Assembly: GCF_029852145.1 (NCBI RefSeq) | Contig: NC_079976.1 | Location: 11,444,104-11,508,103, forward strand | From: Microplitis mediator | Taxonomy: Eukaryota; Arthropoda; Insecta; Hymenoptera; Braconidae | DNA length: 64,000 nt | Direction of reading: 5' to 3' | In this document: positions 44,258 through 54,673 of the stretch, one piece after another | How the letters are laid out: the number at the start of each line of letters is the position of its first letter | Numbering within the stretch: position 1 is the first letter of the stretch | Made by a program: the position numbers and the translations under genes | The notes under the pieces: model-generated | What the model was told of the DNA's origin: nothing | The model's input: only the letters and a program-made list of their open reading frames with translations | The model's database searches: none

Positions 44258-47200
44258 CTAAGCGTCACTGGTGGTTACCAATTCCAGAGTCCCTATTTCA
44301 GGACTCTGTGCATCATCAATACTTTCATGATCGATAGAACCATCGTTACTATCGTCAACACATACATCCAGTTCGCTGGGAATATGACTCTCAGGCATTT
44401 TTCTTAACCTATCGTGACTATATTTATAGCTTCTCTTATTACTTAATGACTTTAATTTATAACGATCATTATCAAGTATTTCTGTTATTACAAATGGACC
44501 TCTAAATTTTGGATCGAGTTTCGTCTGATTACGCTCCTCATTTTTAATTAAAACATAATCTCCTACTTTAAACGTATTTACTTTAGCTTTATTTTTATCA
44601 TACCTTAATTTTTCGTATTTAGCATTTTCCTCAATATTGTTAATTGCACACTGTCTTACATTAGAGATATCGACTTCTTTTTCGTTGTCACTAACTAATA
44701 AACCAAAGGGTCTCGCCTTTTTACCGATTAATAACTCTAAAGCACTTGCTTTGGTGATACGATTAATGGTAGTGTTTAATGCTAGCTGTACCTCACCGAT
44801 GGCTTCTTGCCACGAACGATTATTAGTCTCAACAACAGTAAACATATTTTTAATTGTGCTTATAACACGTTCTACTTGACCGTTTGCTCTGCTAGACCCT
44901 GTAGCAATCAGATGCAAATTTATATCTTGAGATTTACAGAAATCTCCAAATTCTTTCCCGGTAAAACATCTGCCTTGATCGGCTATTACTCGAGAAGGTA
45001 CACCGAATATAAATATTGCAGACTTTAAGGCCTTGATGACATTATTACAATCAATTTTACGAGTATGATGTAAGTATACGAATTTAGTAAAACCGTCGAT
45101 GAGAACAATAATGTATTCTTTTGTATTATTTTTACCACTTAGTTTACCTGTAATATCCATATGAAGAGTGTGCCATGGTATGCGAGTCTTAGGTATGGGA
45201 TGTAACTCGGCTTGAATTTTACCTGAGTTGGACTTAGAAAGTCTACAAACAATACAATTCTCGACAAATTTACGTACATATTTAGACATGTTGTCGAACC
45301 AGTAGTATTCATAAACTTTGTTAAGCGTTTTATCCCAACCTAAGTGCATAATGGACTCATGAATATGGTTAATTACAGACCAACGAAACGCTCTCGGTAC
45401 AATTGGTAAACAAATTGTTTCCCCTTTCCGTTGTATTTTACGATGCAGAGTACCAGATTGGATCTCATAGGTTTTTGCGAGATCTTCAGATAGCTCGTCG
45501 CTTTCCAACTTAGTAACTATTTCCGAAATTTCCGGGTCACGTCGTTGTTCAGCGAGGAGCCAATCATCAGAAATCTCGGCGAGGTCAACACGCTTTTGTT
45601 CAACCTTATCAATCCGATCTGAAGACTCAGGTACTGGATTTCGAGAGAAGAAATCTACATGGGCCATACGGCTTCCTTCTCTGTAAACTATATCAAACTC
45701 AAATGCTTGTAAATAAGCCCACCACCTGTGTACTCTATCGTTAAGATCAATTTTGTTTTGTGAGGATTTCAACGAGTTACAGTCGGTCACGACAGTGAAT
45801 TTGCGTCCATGTAAATAGTGACGAAAGTGTTTTATTGATTTTACAACAGCCATTGTCTCTAATTCATAGGAATGGTACCTCGATTCGGCAGGACTCGTTC
45901 TTTTACTAAAATACTCTACCGCTTTATTTTTACCATCTACTTTATGCATTAAAATAGCACCGTAACCTTCCGAGCTAGCGTCAGTATGTAATTCTATGGG
46001 ATAATCAGGGTCAAATATCATTAAAACCGGCTCATTAGTTAAAATATGAATTATTTTCTGACGAATATTTTCGTGTGGTTCCGTCCATTCAATATTTTTC
46101 TTACCTGAGGTAAGTGCATATAAAGGTTTCATTGTCTGTGAGAATTTAGGGACAAATCGTCTAAAGTAAGAAGCAAGTCCAATGAATTGTCGTAGTTGTG
46201 TTACGGTCCGAGGAGCAGGTAGCAAAGTCAGTGCGTTAATTTTACGAGGGTTTGGACGAACGTCTCCGTTCTTTATTTCATATCCAAGATATGAAACAGA
46301 AGTTTTAAGAAAAGAGCACTTAGCAAAATTAAATGAAAATCCCGCTTTTATAAGAGTATTTAAAACTATTTGAAGCCTTTCAAACGCTTCCTTTACTGTA
46401 TCGGCAATTATTAATACATCGTCCAGATAAACTACAACGTAAGAATACGCGAGCTCGCCTAGAGCTTTCAGTATCGCCCTTTGAAAAACAGAAGGGGCAT
46501 TTTTCAACCCAAAAGGCATTGTTAAAAATTCGAATTGTCCATCGGGTGTGACAAACGCCGTACGTTCAATAGATTCTGAGTGAATAGGAATCTGGTGAAA
46601 ACCGCTAGCCATATCAAGACTAATGTAATACTTAGCTTTCCTAAGCCTTGGTATTTGATCAAGTATTAGTGGCAAAGGAAATTTATCAGACACGGTATAT
46701 TTATTTAATTCACGATAGTCAACGCATAAGCGATCTGAACCATCCTTTTTCTTAACAAGTAGTATCGGACTAGCAAACGGAGAGTTACTAGGACGAATAA
46801 CATTAGCTTGTAATAACTCATCTATTCTTTCTCTCACTGTCTGTCTTTCTTCCACACTAAGCCGGTAAGGTCTTCTCTGTACTGTTATATTAGGATCGGT
46901 CAAACGAATCTGGAGTTCACCAGTATTAACGCGAGTACGCGGAAATCCTGTAATAAAAGAGTTTTCAAATTCCTTCAGTATTGTAATTAATTTTGACTTA
47001 TCATCTCCAATTAAATCAGTATCAACCTCATTTATATTAACAACTTCAGATTTATGACACGAATTAATAACTTTAGTTTTAGAAATACTAAAGCTGTCAT
47101 GGGAAATATTGACATTAAAACCTAAACTCAAGATTTCGCGGCCGATCATAATATTACTCTTTAAATGGTCGTCCGGAACAACGTGAAAAAGTATCTCTAA

Positions 47201-48394
47201 TGTAAATCCGTCAATATTGACAATAGATAAAATTTGTGTTGTGCAACTAACACCAACATTACCAATTCCTTTTAATATAATTAACTCATGCATTCTTTTA
47301 CCCGAAAATTTCAAAGAAATCGACTCTTTTATTAATGAGCATTCGGCTCCCGAATCAAAACAATATGGAAACGACTCACCGAGATGATATAAATTACCAG
47401 TTGGGGCTGCAACAGTACATAAGTCGACTCGCCGCTCAACGCTGTTGTTGCTCTTGTTTCCTGAATTGTTGTTTCTTGTCGATGTACAATTCGGTGCGAT
47501 GTGTCCATTTTCCCCACACTTGAAGCAAGTTACAGCTCGAACAGAAGAGTTGGATCCGGTAATTGATCGATGACCACTCGTTGTCTCCGCACGTTGATTC
47601 ACGGGCTTCGATCGGCATTCCGTTCTTTTGTGGCCCATCTTGCCACAGTTGTGACATTTAATCGCCGAAGAAAATTTGAATCTTTTTGATTCTGATGTTG
47701 TGGAATTATCCTGAGATGGTGCTGGTCTTTTTCGCACGAATGAGAATCCTCTCATCTGACTCAGGAATTCAGATTCACTCTTAATATCACTTGTCAGTGC
47801 TACGCGTTCAACTCGAGTATCAATGTGAGATAGTCTTGCTAGCACTACTGCATTGATAATTTCATCGGTCGTTAAAGATCGCCAACGAGCCTTTAACGAT
47901 GATCGTAATCGAATACCAAACGCACCAACACTTTCATCTTTCATTGGCAGTTCATTGTTTATTTTTAAAACTGCCGCTGCCGCTGTTTCTTGACCACCGA
48001 AACGAGACACGAAGAGTTCCTTTAATTCCTGCCACTTGATACCAGGAATTGCCACTTGGGACAGCCACTGCGCTGCTGAGCCTTCCAAAGCTTTACTGAG
48101 TGCGGAAATCAATTCACTACCCTGTAAAGGGTTTTCAATTAAACATAAGTCAGCTGCGGAGCACCATGCAACTGGATCCGATCCCGCGCTCTCAGGATTG
48201 AACCGCGGCAAAGAAAAATTTTTATTCACAGGTTGTGATTTTTGCATACAACCTCTCATAAATTCGAACAAAATATTCCACTGATCTGGTGACGGACCAG
48301 ACGGAGTAGATCCCACTTCTGATGTCGGAGGGGCAGCAGGTAGTTGAGGGGTACTCGTGGTACCGTCGTTATTATGACCATTATTTAGAGACAT
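44258..48394 (-). CDS. gypsy gag-pol polyprotein (1378 aa), intact
   Basis: A single frame encodes the whole polyprotein. Residues 1-240 form a gag-like region. Two CCHC zinc knuckles lie near 247-260 and 290-303. The protease active site F-D-S-G-A is near 346-350. RT has Y-L-D-D near 656-659, RNase H has T-D-A-S near 804, and integrase has an H-H-C-C zinc domain near 1010-1050 and catalytic D, D, E near 1080, 1139 and 1175. A G-P-F-x-I motif near 1300 ends the integrase. No frameshift separates gag and pol. The start ATG lies inside the LTR in an AAAAATG context, and the frame reads through the LTR end and the primer site. Acts in reverse transcription and integration of its own RNA. Confidence 0.95.
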   Translation of the reverse strand: MSLNNGHNNDGTTSTPQLPAAPPTSEVGSTPSGPSPDQWNILFEFMRGCMQKSQPVNKNFSLPRFNPESAGSDPVAWCSAADLCLIENPLQGSELISALSKALEGSAAQWLSQVAIPGIKWQELKELFVSRFGGQETAAAAVLKINNELPMKDESVGAFGIRLRSSLKARWRSLTTDEIINAVVLARLSHIDTRVERVALTSDIKSESEFLSQMRGFSFVRKRPAPSQDNSTTSESKRFKFSSAIKCHNCGKMGHKRTECRSKPVNQRAETTSGHRSITGSNSSVRAVTCFKCGENGHIAPNCTSTRNNNSGNKSNNSVERRVDLCTVAAPTGNLYHLGESFPYCFDSGAECSLIKESISLKFSGKRMHELIILKGIGNVGVSCTTQILSIVNIDGFTLEILFHVVPDDHLKSNIMIGREILSLGFNVNISHDSFSISKTKVINSCHKSEVVNINEVDTDLIGDDKSKLITILKEFENSFITGFPRTRVNTGELQIRLTDPNITVQRRPYRLSVEERQTVRERIDELLQANVIRPSNSPFASPILLVKKKDGSDRLCVDYRELNKYTVSDKFPLPLILDQIPRLRKAKYYISLDMASGFHQIPIHSESIERTAFVTPDGQFEFLTMPFGLKNAPSVFQRAILKALGELAYSYVVVYLDDVLIIADTVKEAFERLQIVLNTLIKAGFSFNFAKCSFLKTSVSYLGYEIKNGDVRPNPRKINALTLLPAPRTVTQLRQFIGLASYFRRFVPKFSQTMKPLYALTSGKKNIEWTEPHENIRQKIIHILTNEPVLMIFDPDYPIELHTDASSEGYGAILMHKVDGKNKAVEYFSKRTSPAESRYHSYELETMAVVKSIKHFRHYLHGRKFTVVTDCNSLKSSQNKIDLNDRVHRWWAYLQAFEFDIVYREGSRMAHVDFFSRNPVPESSDRIDKVEQKRVDLAEISDDWLLAEQRRDPEISEIVTKLESDELSEDLAKTYEIQSGTLHRKIQRKGETICLPIVPRAFRWSVINHIHESIMHLGWDKTLNKVYEYYWFDNMSKYVRKFVENCIVCRLSKSNSGKIQAELHPIPKTRIPWHTLHMDITGKLSGKNNTKEYIIVLIDGFTKFVYLHHTRKIDCNNVIKALKSAIFIFGVPSRVIADQGRCFTGKEFGDFCKSQDINLHLIATGSSRANGQVERVISTIKNMFTVVETNNRSWQEAIGEVQLALNTTINRITKASALELLIGKKARPFGLLVSDNEKEVDISNVRQCAINNIEENAKYEKLRYDKNKAKVNTFKVGDYVLIKNEERNQTKLDPKFRGPFVITEILDNDRYKLKSLSNKRSYKYSHDRLRKMPESHIPSELDVCVDDSNDGSIDHESIDDAQSPEIGTLELVTTSDA
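48309..48322 (-). promoter_or_regulatory. Putative primer-binding site inside gag
   Basis: Directly after the 5' LTR end the minus strand reads TCAGAAGTGGGATC. This matches the complement of the 3' stem of a leucine tRNA without its CCA, so a tRNA-Leu primer is likely (inference from general tRNA knowledge). It is coding sequence at the same time, for codons 25-28 of gag. Confidence 0.55.
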
Positions 48395-49072
48395 TTTTAT
48401 TTAAACAATAAAATATCAGATAAACAACAAAATAATTATCGTCACGCACAAAAATTACTCTCGAGGAGATTTCACAAATGATTAAAGTATTACAAATAAT
48501 TAAAGTATTACAATATGTTATAATTTAAGATTATCGTTACACAATATTAAGTATTCACTAAAGGCTAAAGATTACAATAACTACACTCAAATAACTATAT
48601 GGATTATAATGCACAAGTAGTACAACAGTATTCACTAATTTAATATACAACTCAATCGTAGAGTTAACAAAGTATACACGACAGTAAAAATTAGACTTGA
48701 GAACGAATACACGGTCAGCAGGATACGAGGTGCTATCGACTCAAGCTCAAACAGAAGTGCCTTTGCACTCTGAACTCTTACTCTAAAAAAAAAACTCTCT
48801 GTCTTTACCTGAAAGACCCAAACGAACTGCCTTATTCTATATTGCAATTATTTTACTATCCTCTGACCGTGGCTACGTTTGGTGAGCAGATGCCACTCCA
48901 AGTCTAAGCCTACCGTCATAAAAATATTTTACAACAAGCTTAAAAAAATTTCCCAATCCGATTAAGTTGTAAAATATTATTGTTAAGTATCGTTGTTTAA
49001 GAAAAATATAAACTAAAATGTAGTTGGGACTTTCCAAAGCCTCTGGGAAAACCCAGTTACAATTTTATCTCC

Positions 49073-49076
<4 letters not shown>
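48323..49076 (-). repeat. gypsy 5' LTR
   Basis: TG...CA ends with TGTCGGAG and CTCCGACA inverted repeats. It contains the transcription start region and, at its 3' end on the minus strand, the gag ATG (48394). I cannot place a TATA box with confidence. Confidence 0.95.

Positions 49077-49129
<53 letters not shown>
49077..49129. repeat. (TA)n microsatellite, right of gypsy
   Basis: Continuation of the AT array interrupted by the gypsy element. Confidence 0.95.
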
Positions 49130-49131
<2 letters not shown>

Positions 49132-49273
49132 CATTCATTATTCAAAAAAGATTTAATAACTAAATCAAGATTGAGTCCAAACAATATTTTATTTTTTACA
49201 ACCCTTAAGTTTTAAAAGATGTTAAAAATCGTCGTAAGCTGAATAAGATAGGTCAGCCTAGTAAACAGCGGAC

Positions 49274-50481
49274 GTACAGTCAGAACAAGTGATTCATACC
49301 GTCCATGGTTACAAGCGTACCAACAGAAAACTGTAGGCAAGAAATTTCTATACTCGGATATCTCTCTGTAGTAAATTTCTGAGTCGGCATAATTATAATT
49401 AAGAACAATTATATTACAAGATATTTCGATGTCAAAATTATTCGATGCAGAATATTTCTATGCAGGACATCTCTGTGCAAGATATCTCTATACAAGATAT
49501 CTCTATCTAAGATATCGGTGTTCAGGAGATCTCTATGCAAGACATCTCTATGCAGGACATTTTTATGTAGGACAAATATATGTAAAACTATGGCAGAAGT
49601 AAATATACAAAAATACAATTATTCATTAACGCTGTAAAAGAATTTTCTAAACTCACATACTTCAAAAAGTTTAGTTTCAATCGTATAGTTATATTTTCAT
49701 GAATTTAGTAAATAAAAAATGTGTTTATAAATTATATTATGAAATTATAATATATATTATTAGGTAATAAAACGAATTCTAGGGATGTGCGAATCGCGTT
49801 CGAATCGAATCGAATATAACTATTCAATTCGAAATTCGAATTTCCGAATTATTTGAATATTTAAGAATTATCCGAAAATATTTGTACGAGTTGTAACTTT
49901 TTAAATTACTCGATTGACAACGAGACAATTTTGATCAACCTTTAAATTTTTTTTTATTTTTTTCAAAAAAATACACGCTTCTTGACTTAAACTTCCATCA
50001 TTAATATCATCGATTTCAAAAATTTAAGCCTCAACAAAAAAAAAAAAAAAACATTCCACTATTTATTTTTTTTTTATACTAAGATTTATGTGTTAAAGTT
50101 ATTTTATTATGGAGAAATGTAATTAGATATTTATTTGTGTAGCATAGAAATCTGCCACATAGAAATGTCCTGCATAGAGATATCCTACATAGAGATATCC
50201 TGCATAGAAATATCCTGCATAGAGATATATTGCATAAAGATGTCCTGCAACAGAAACGTCCTATATAGATTTATCTTGCATAGATATGTCTTACATAGAG
50301 ATGTCCTGCAATAGAAATATTCTGCATAGAAAAGTTTTAACATGGATTTATCTTATAACATAATTGTCCTTCATATAACTATGCTAGCAAGAAATCTACT
50401 GCAGGGAGTTATCGCATCATAGATTTATCAGTTGGTACGCTTGTAACCATGGACGGTATGAATCACTTGTTCTGACTGTAC
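49274..50481. mobile_element. Foldback element with 51-bp perfect terminal repeats
   Basis: Positions 49274-49324 and 50431-50481 are perfect inverse complements (GTACAGTCAGAACAAGTG start). Inside each end is an array of roughly 18-20-bp units, CATCTCTATGCAGGA on the left (49440-49580) and the complement TCCTGCATAGAGATA on the right (50150-50330). The middle (49620-50100) is A/T-rich and includes a hAT-like end at 49787. Non-coding. Confidence 0.85.
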
Positions 50482-50520
50482 GTGATCACTTAAGGAAATG
50501 TTTGTAAGAAAACCAATGTC

Positions 50521-51456
50521 TTGACACCTGATCAAATTGATCAATTTTTAACAAATGCTCCTGACAAGGAATATCTGCATAAAAAGGTAAATATGATAAA
50601 ATATTATGTACATTAATGTACAATATTTGAGTTATTTAACAAAAATGTAATTCATTATTTGCAGGTTGCATTGATTATTGAAATCAGTGGCGCATGTCGA
50701 AAATCTGAAATAACTGATCTGAAGTTTAGTGATATTAAATCAGAAGGAGATCTCCTTGATGTCAGGATTTACAATAAAAAATGTAAACGCAAAAAATTTT
50801 TTACAATTGGTGGAGAATTCGGCCGCATTTTCAAAAAGTACATTGCTTTACGTCCCAAAAACACTAGCAAAGATCTTTCAAAGATTTTTCATAGCTTATC
50901 GGAGTAGTGCATGTATTAACCAAGTTATTGGCATAAATACATTTGCGAAAATACCACGAAAAATAGCGACCTATTTAGGATTAAAAAATCCATCATCATA
51001 TACTAGACATACATTTCAACGAAGCTTGGCAACTTTAGTTGCTGATGCTGGAGCTAATATACCAACTTTGAAACGTCTTGGTGACTGGAAGTCAGCAGCA
51101 ATTACAGAAGGATACGTTGAAGAATCTGTTAGAAATAAAGCCAGAATTGGGAATATTATTGAATCTACTGTCAATTTACCTTCTACGTCACAGACAAAAA
51201 ATGATCAGCTATACGGCAAAAAACTGATCCAGTAGATTTACCATCGACTTCACGGACGGATGATGATGATATACACACGAGTAAAGTAATTCAACAGAAA
51301 AAAGTTAATACAGTTATCAGTGTTGGACCAACTTCTTCCTCAGCAGCCGTTTCATCTTCAATGAATGCACCGATTTTTAATTTTGAAAATTTGAAGCCTC
51401 CGGCCCGTACATGTGACCCTACGACTCGTGCTGAAAACATTGCACTTACCACATGA
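50521..51456 (+). pseudogene. Crypton-like tyrosine recombinase, with intron
   Basis: Exon 1 ends with codons for T-P-D-Q-I-D-Q-F-L before a GT donor at 50587. The intron 50587-50664 ends in TTATTTGCAG. Exon 2 resumes in phase 0 with V-A-L-I-I-E-I-S-G-A-C-R-K-S-E-I, the first conserved Arg region of tyrosine recombinases. A frameshift near 50895 leads into Y-T-R-H-T-F-Q-R, the H-x-x-R motif, then L-K-R-L-G-D-W-K-S and E-G-Y-V-E-E-S with the catalytic Tyr. A second shift near 51225 leads to a tail ending at 51456. The family moves Crypton DNA transposons, though domesticated host copies also exist. This copy is broken, and its 5' exons are lost or displaced by the foldback element. Confidence 0.7.
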
Positions 51457-52085
51457 AGACTATCTTAGTAACCTAACTATGCAATATACTGTTATAAAAT
51501 TTTTCAATTTGTTATATAACTTTATAAATTTATATAAAACTTTACATGATTATATAAAAGTCTTGAAAATTGAGTTTTAGCAAATTCTATCAAATAGTAA
51601 TTTCTGAGTGAATATCATGCTGTGCAGATGTGTGAATCATAAAATTTTGTAAAATAATTTAGATACGCCCAAACAAATTATTCGAAAAAACTTATTTTAT
51701 AATGATTCATAAATCTTATGAAGTCGATGAAATTTTTTAATTTACCGCATTCATAAATGTTATAGTATAAAAAACTTTTTTAAAATTTTTGGAAGTAGAC
51801 GAACAAGACCATTAGTGGGACAGTTATGGGCATTTCGAAGTTTCAATAGTGAATTTAGTTATAAAATAAAAAACCGAGATATTAGCTTGAAAAATTTTAA
51901 CTTCTCATTTATATAATTTAGCAATACAAGTCGGTATACCACAGTTTGTCTTGTTACCCTCTAAGCAATAATATAATTGAATATAACACAAATAAGAAAA
52001 TCAATCATTTATTTGATGTCTTTAGTTTTCTTAAGTTTCTTGAGTTTAATTTTATCCAAATAAATACAATCAACCTCATCTTTTA
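51457..52085. other. AT-rich, no gene
   Basis: Downstream sequence of the recombinase remnant, with AT-rich text and no domain. AATAAA-like signals occur but prove nothing. Confidence 0.4.
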
Positions 52086-52165
52086 AGGGTGTAGTTCGGC
52101 ACAGAGTATAACAGATCATAATTTGAAGTCGAGGGTCTCGGGATCGATCCTACAAGTCGGCGGGA
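52086..52165 (+). ncRNA. tRNA-like segment with T-run terminator
   Basis: GGTGTAGTTCGGCACAGAG resembles a D arm, CAGATCATAATTTG an anticodon arm whose loop would read CAU, and GGGATCGATCCT a B-box, followed at 52166 by nine T residues. It lies directly before an array of CACCGTGG units. The acceptor stem is poor, so it is probably not a working tRNA. Confidence 0.45.
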
Positions 52166-52184
52166 TTTTTTTTTCCGTAATAAA

Positions 52185-52305
52185 ATTTGTGGATACACCA
52201 TGGTGGTTACACCGTGGAACCATGATGGGTACACTGTGTAATCACTGTGGAACCACCGAGATTCCAATGTGTTTTCACTATAATTCAAAACCACCGAGTA
52301 ATTAA
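52185..52305. repeat. CACCGTGGAA-type minisatellite, left array
   Basis: Degenerate units such as CACCATGGTGG, CACCGTGGAACC and CACTGTGGAACC, several of them dyads. A larger array of relatives lies at 53704-53998. Confidence 0.75.
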
Positions 52306-53084
52306 AATAAATAGCCTTAGAAAAAATAATTTTAAAGATTAGAGATTATCTGAATATTCAAACTTTATTCGCGCGTTAAATGATAGCACAGAGGAGAAAC
52401 GACTTTTAAAAACGGCAGCTCCCTTATTAATTGACAGTTGGAGGTTGAAAGTATTTGCTTTTATGAATTTTAACAAATAATCGAATATGTTTATTTTGAT
52501 TTCAATGACAAATATAAAAATTATACTAAAGTTTATAATCAAAAAGCTGGCGAGTGACTTTTGCATATGCAATGGTAACTATTACCATCGTGGAATAGTA
52601 AACATAGTTAACTAAAATTATAAATGCTGCTATTTGTGATGTGAGTGATTCCTATTGTGAGTTGACTTGATGAATATTCGAAGATATTGATAGTTATCAT
52701 CATATGATGGTTTATAATAGCATTTCCGATAAAAAAATGATGTCATCGAACTATATATAATTATATTTAAACGGTTAGATCCAAATATTAACAGGATCCA
52801 ACTATTTACAACAAAATATGGTTATCTATAACGAGATATAGTTATATATAATTGTATGGAGTTCATTAGCGGTGCTACTGTACTGACATACTGTTTTTAA
52901 GAGTGTTCATTTTAGTGTCTAATTTTTGTCATCTGACGTTTTAAAAATACTGTGTTACATCGCTGTAATCCTCATCGCGAAGGCTCTTTCTGCAGATAAT
53001 TATTAGCATTTACCGTGCTCTAGTTTTCGTGCTATCCTTCCAATAAAAGTCAACATCTGATCTGAAGAGGTTTCTATTATTATT
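52306..53084. other. No gene; upstream region of an ORF
   Basis: A/T-rich to about 52890, then more balanced sequence from 52900 that may be the leader of the ORF at 53085. No recognisable promoter motif. Confidence 0.35.
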
Positions 53085-53579
53085 ATGTCCGAGGCTTTGG
53101 CGCCAGAAGAAGATTGCAACGACAAATCCATATTAATCGCTCCTGTCCAGATACACTTATTGGACCCAGAGGTCGCTGTAGGTCTAGTCCCTCCATCTGA
53201 CAGGAATTTGAATTTGAATTCAAATTTAAATCCAGAAGCCTCAGATTTTAACTGCTTTCCATCCAAAACTTTGAGTCTTCACGTATCTGAAAAAGGTCCA
53301 ACTAAGTCTAAAGATCGACCACGCAACTCTAAGCGTTTATCCAAATTGCCCTCTACTTCAACTTCATCTCTGCCGGATCTCTTCAAAAAGGTCTTGCTTA
53401 AAAGACCAAGGGCCTCGCTGGTCGACAACCAAACTGCAAGGAAAACTTCACCACCACAAAAGCTAAGCCGATCTTCCTCCTTTCCACCAACTGTGAATAG
53501 TCCAAAAAAATCTGTTTCAGGTAGTAATTCACCCTCTCCAGCGGGTGCTGTGACATTTCCGACTGATCCGGTAAGCTAG
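53085..53579 (+). CDS. Unidentified disordered ORF, possible retroelement ORF1
   Basis: A 164-codon frame starting at ATG after TTATTATT. The protein is Ser/Pro/Lys-rich: an acidic N-terminus, an Asn-Leu repeat near residues 42-49 (N-L-N-L-N-S-N-L-N), then basic Ser-rich text with K-R-P-R near 108-111 and S-P-x-P repeats near 149-152. Codon composition is less A/T-biased than the surroundings. A second frame at 53602-53724 codes for a short charged helix (K-M-K-N-E-L-A-Q-K-I) before a minisatellite cuts it. It could be the N-terminus of a LINE ORF1 or of a host gene. I do not recognise it. Confidence 0.35.
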   Translation: MSEALAPEEDCNDKSILIAPVQIHLLDPEVAVGLVPPSDRNLNLNSNLNPEASDFNCFPSKTLSLHVSEKGPTKSKDRPRNSKRLSKLPSTSTSSLPDLFKKVLLKRPRASLVDNQTARKTSPPQKLSRSSSFPPTVNSPKKSVSGSNSPSPAGAVTFPTDPVS

Positions 53580-53703
53580 GATCCCATTACTTCTTAGTAA
53601 AATGGGATCTTGGCGCCAAGAGGACAGATTAGACTTTGAGAAAATGAAGAATGAATTGGCCCAGAAAATTAAGGATTCAAACGTCAATCGATTGATTGAC
53701 AAC

Positions 53704-53998
53704 GATATCGTGGGACCACCATGAGCTCACCGTGGAAATTACTGCAGACCACTGTGAAGCCACTATGAAAACACTGGAAATTCACCGTCAGAACACTGTG
53801 AACTCGCTTTCGAAACACCCTTAAACCACCGTAAAACCACAGTGGGGACACGGTCGGTACACAGTAGCGCGACTGCACAGAAACCCCCGTAAATTCACCG
53901 TCGAATCTCCGCCACTTCACTGTGAGAACACGGAAGGCGTGTTTTCACGGTAAAAACACCGTGATTTGATCGTGTTTTCACCGTCGCGGTGAAACCGC
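53704..53998. repeat. CACCGTGAAA-type minisatellite, right array
   Basis: About 25 degenerate units of 10-13 bp (CACTGTGAAG, CACCGTGGAA, CACCGTCAGAA, TTTCACCGTCGCGG), with inverted units towards the right end. The left array is at 52185. Both may be arms of one foldback element spanning 52.1-54.0 kb, but I cannot match termini. Confidence 0.75.
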
Positions 53999-54015
53999 TA
54001 GGGATGCCTAGCTAG

Positions 54016-54673
54016 AAAATTCTCGCTCCAAAAAAATATATACCATCTAATAATATCTACTGTGAGGTAATCACTAACAGAAAAAAACACTAGCAAGTAG
54101 CATTTACTAATAAACTTTACCGTATGAAATCCCTACCATCAACATACGGCTGTATATTTAATCTATGAAAAAATTATTTTTTATTAATTGGGAATCATTT
54201 GGGAAGATTTAGGAATACAATTTTACTATTTAGGACTAATTAATTAATGGGTGATTAACTAATATTTTTTGAGCGTTTAGTTAGCATGTTAGAAAATTAA
54301 ATTAACACAATTTTTTTCTTAGTTAATAGCAAACTACTTGGGAAGAAAGTTATGAATTGCTTCAGTTTTAGCATCCCAAATGCTAATTACTCATAGATTT
54401 ATAAGTCCTAAATAATATAGTTTATGTTCCTGAATCTTCCCAAATAATTCCCAATTAATTAGAAATAGTTTTAATCAAAACTAATTTTTTTGTCGGTTAA
54501 ATATACAGCCATAAGTTGATGGTAGGCATTTCAAACGGAGTTAATTCATAAATGCAACTTGCTAGTGTTTTTTTCTGGTGGTGATTAAATCGTGGTAGAT
54601 TTATTCATTGGTAGAGACTTTAAGATGGTAGATATTTTAAGATGGTAGATATTTTATCGAAGCGGGAATTTTC
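54016..54673. mobile_element. 658-bp palindromic MITE
   Basis: Outer ends GAAAATTCTCGCT and AGCGGGAATTTTC. Inside, AACAGAAAAAAACACTAGCA (54076) pairs with its complement near 54562, ATACGGCTGTATATTTAATC with its complement near 54500, and the GGGAATCATTTGGGAAGATT block with 54430-54455. The arms together cover most of the element. Non-coding. Confidence 0.8.

Larger units (their letters stand above)
42872..49076 (-). mobile_element. Full-length Ty3/gypsy LTR retrotransposon
   Basis: A 6205-bp element with two 754-bp LTRs (42872-43625 and 48323-49076) that look identical by eye, one uninterrupted gag-pol frame on the minus strand and TATA on both sides as the apparent 4-bp duplicate. It sits inside an AT microsatellite. 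Domain order protease, RT, RNase H, integrase defines Ty3/gypsy. No env-like frame is present. It appears recently inserted and may be competent. Clade is uncertain (mdg3- or mag-like is a guess). Confidence 0.95.
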
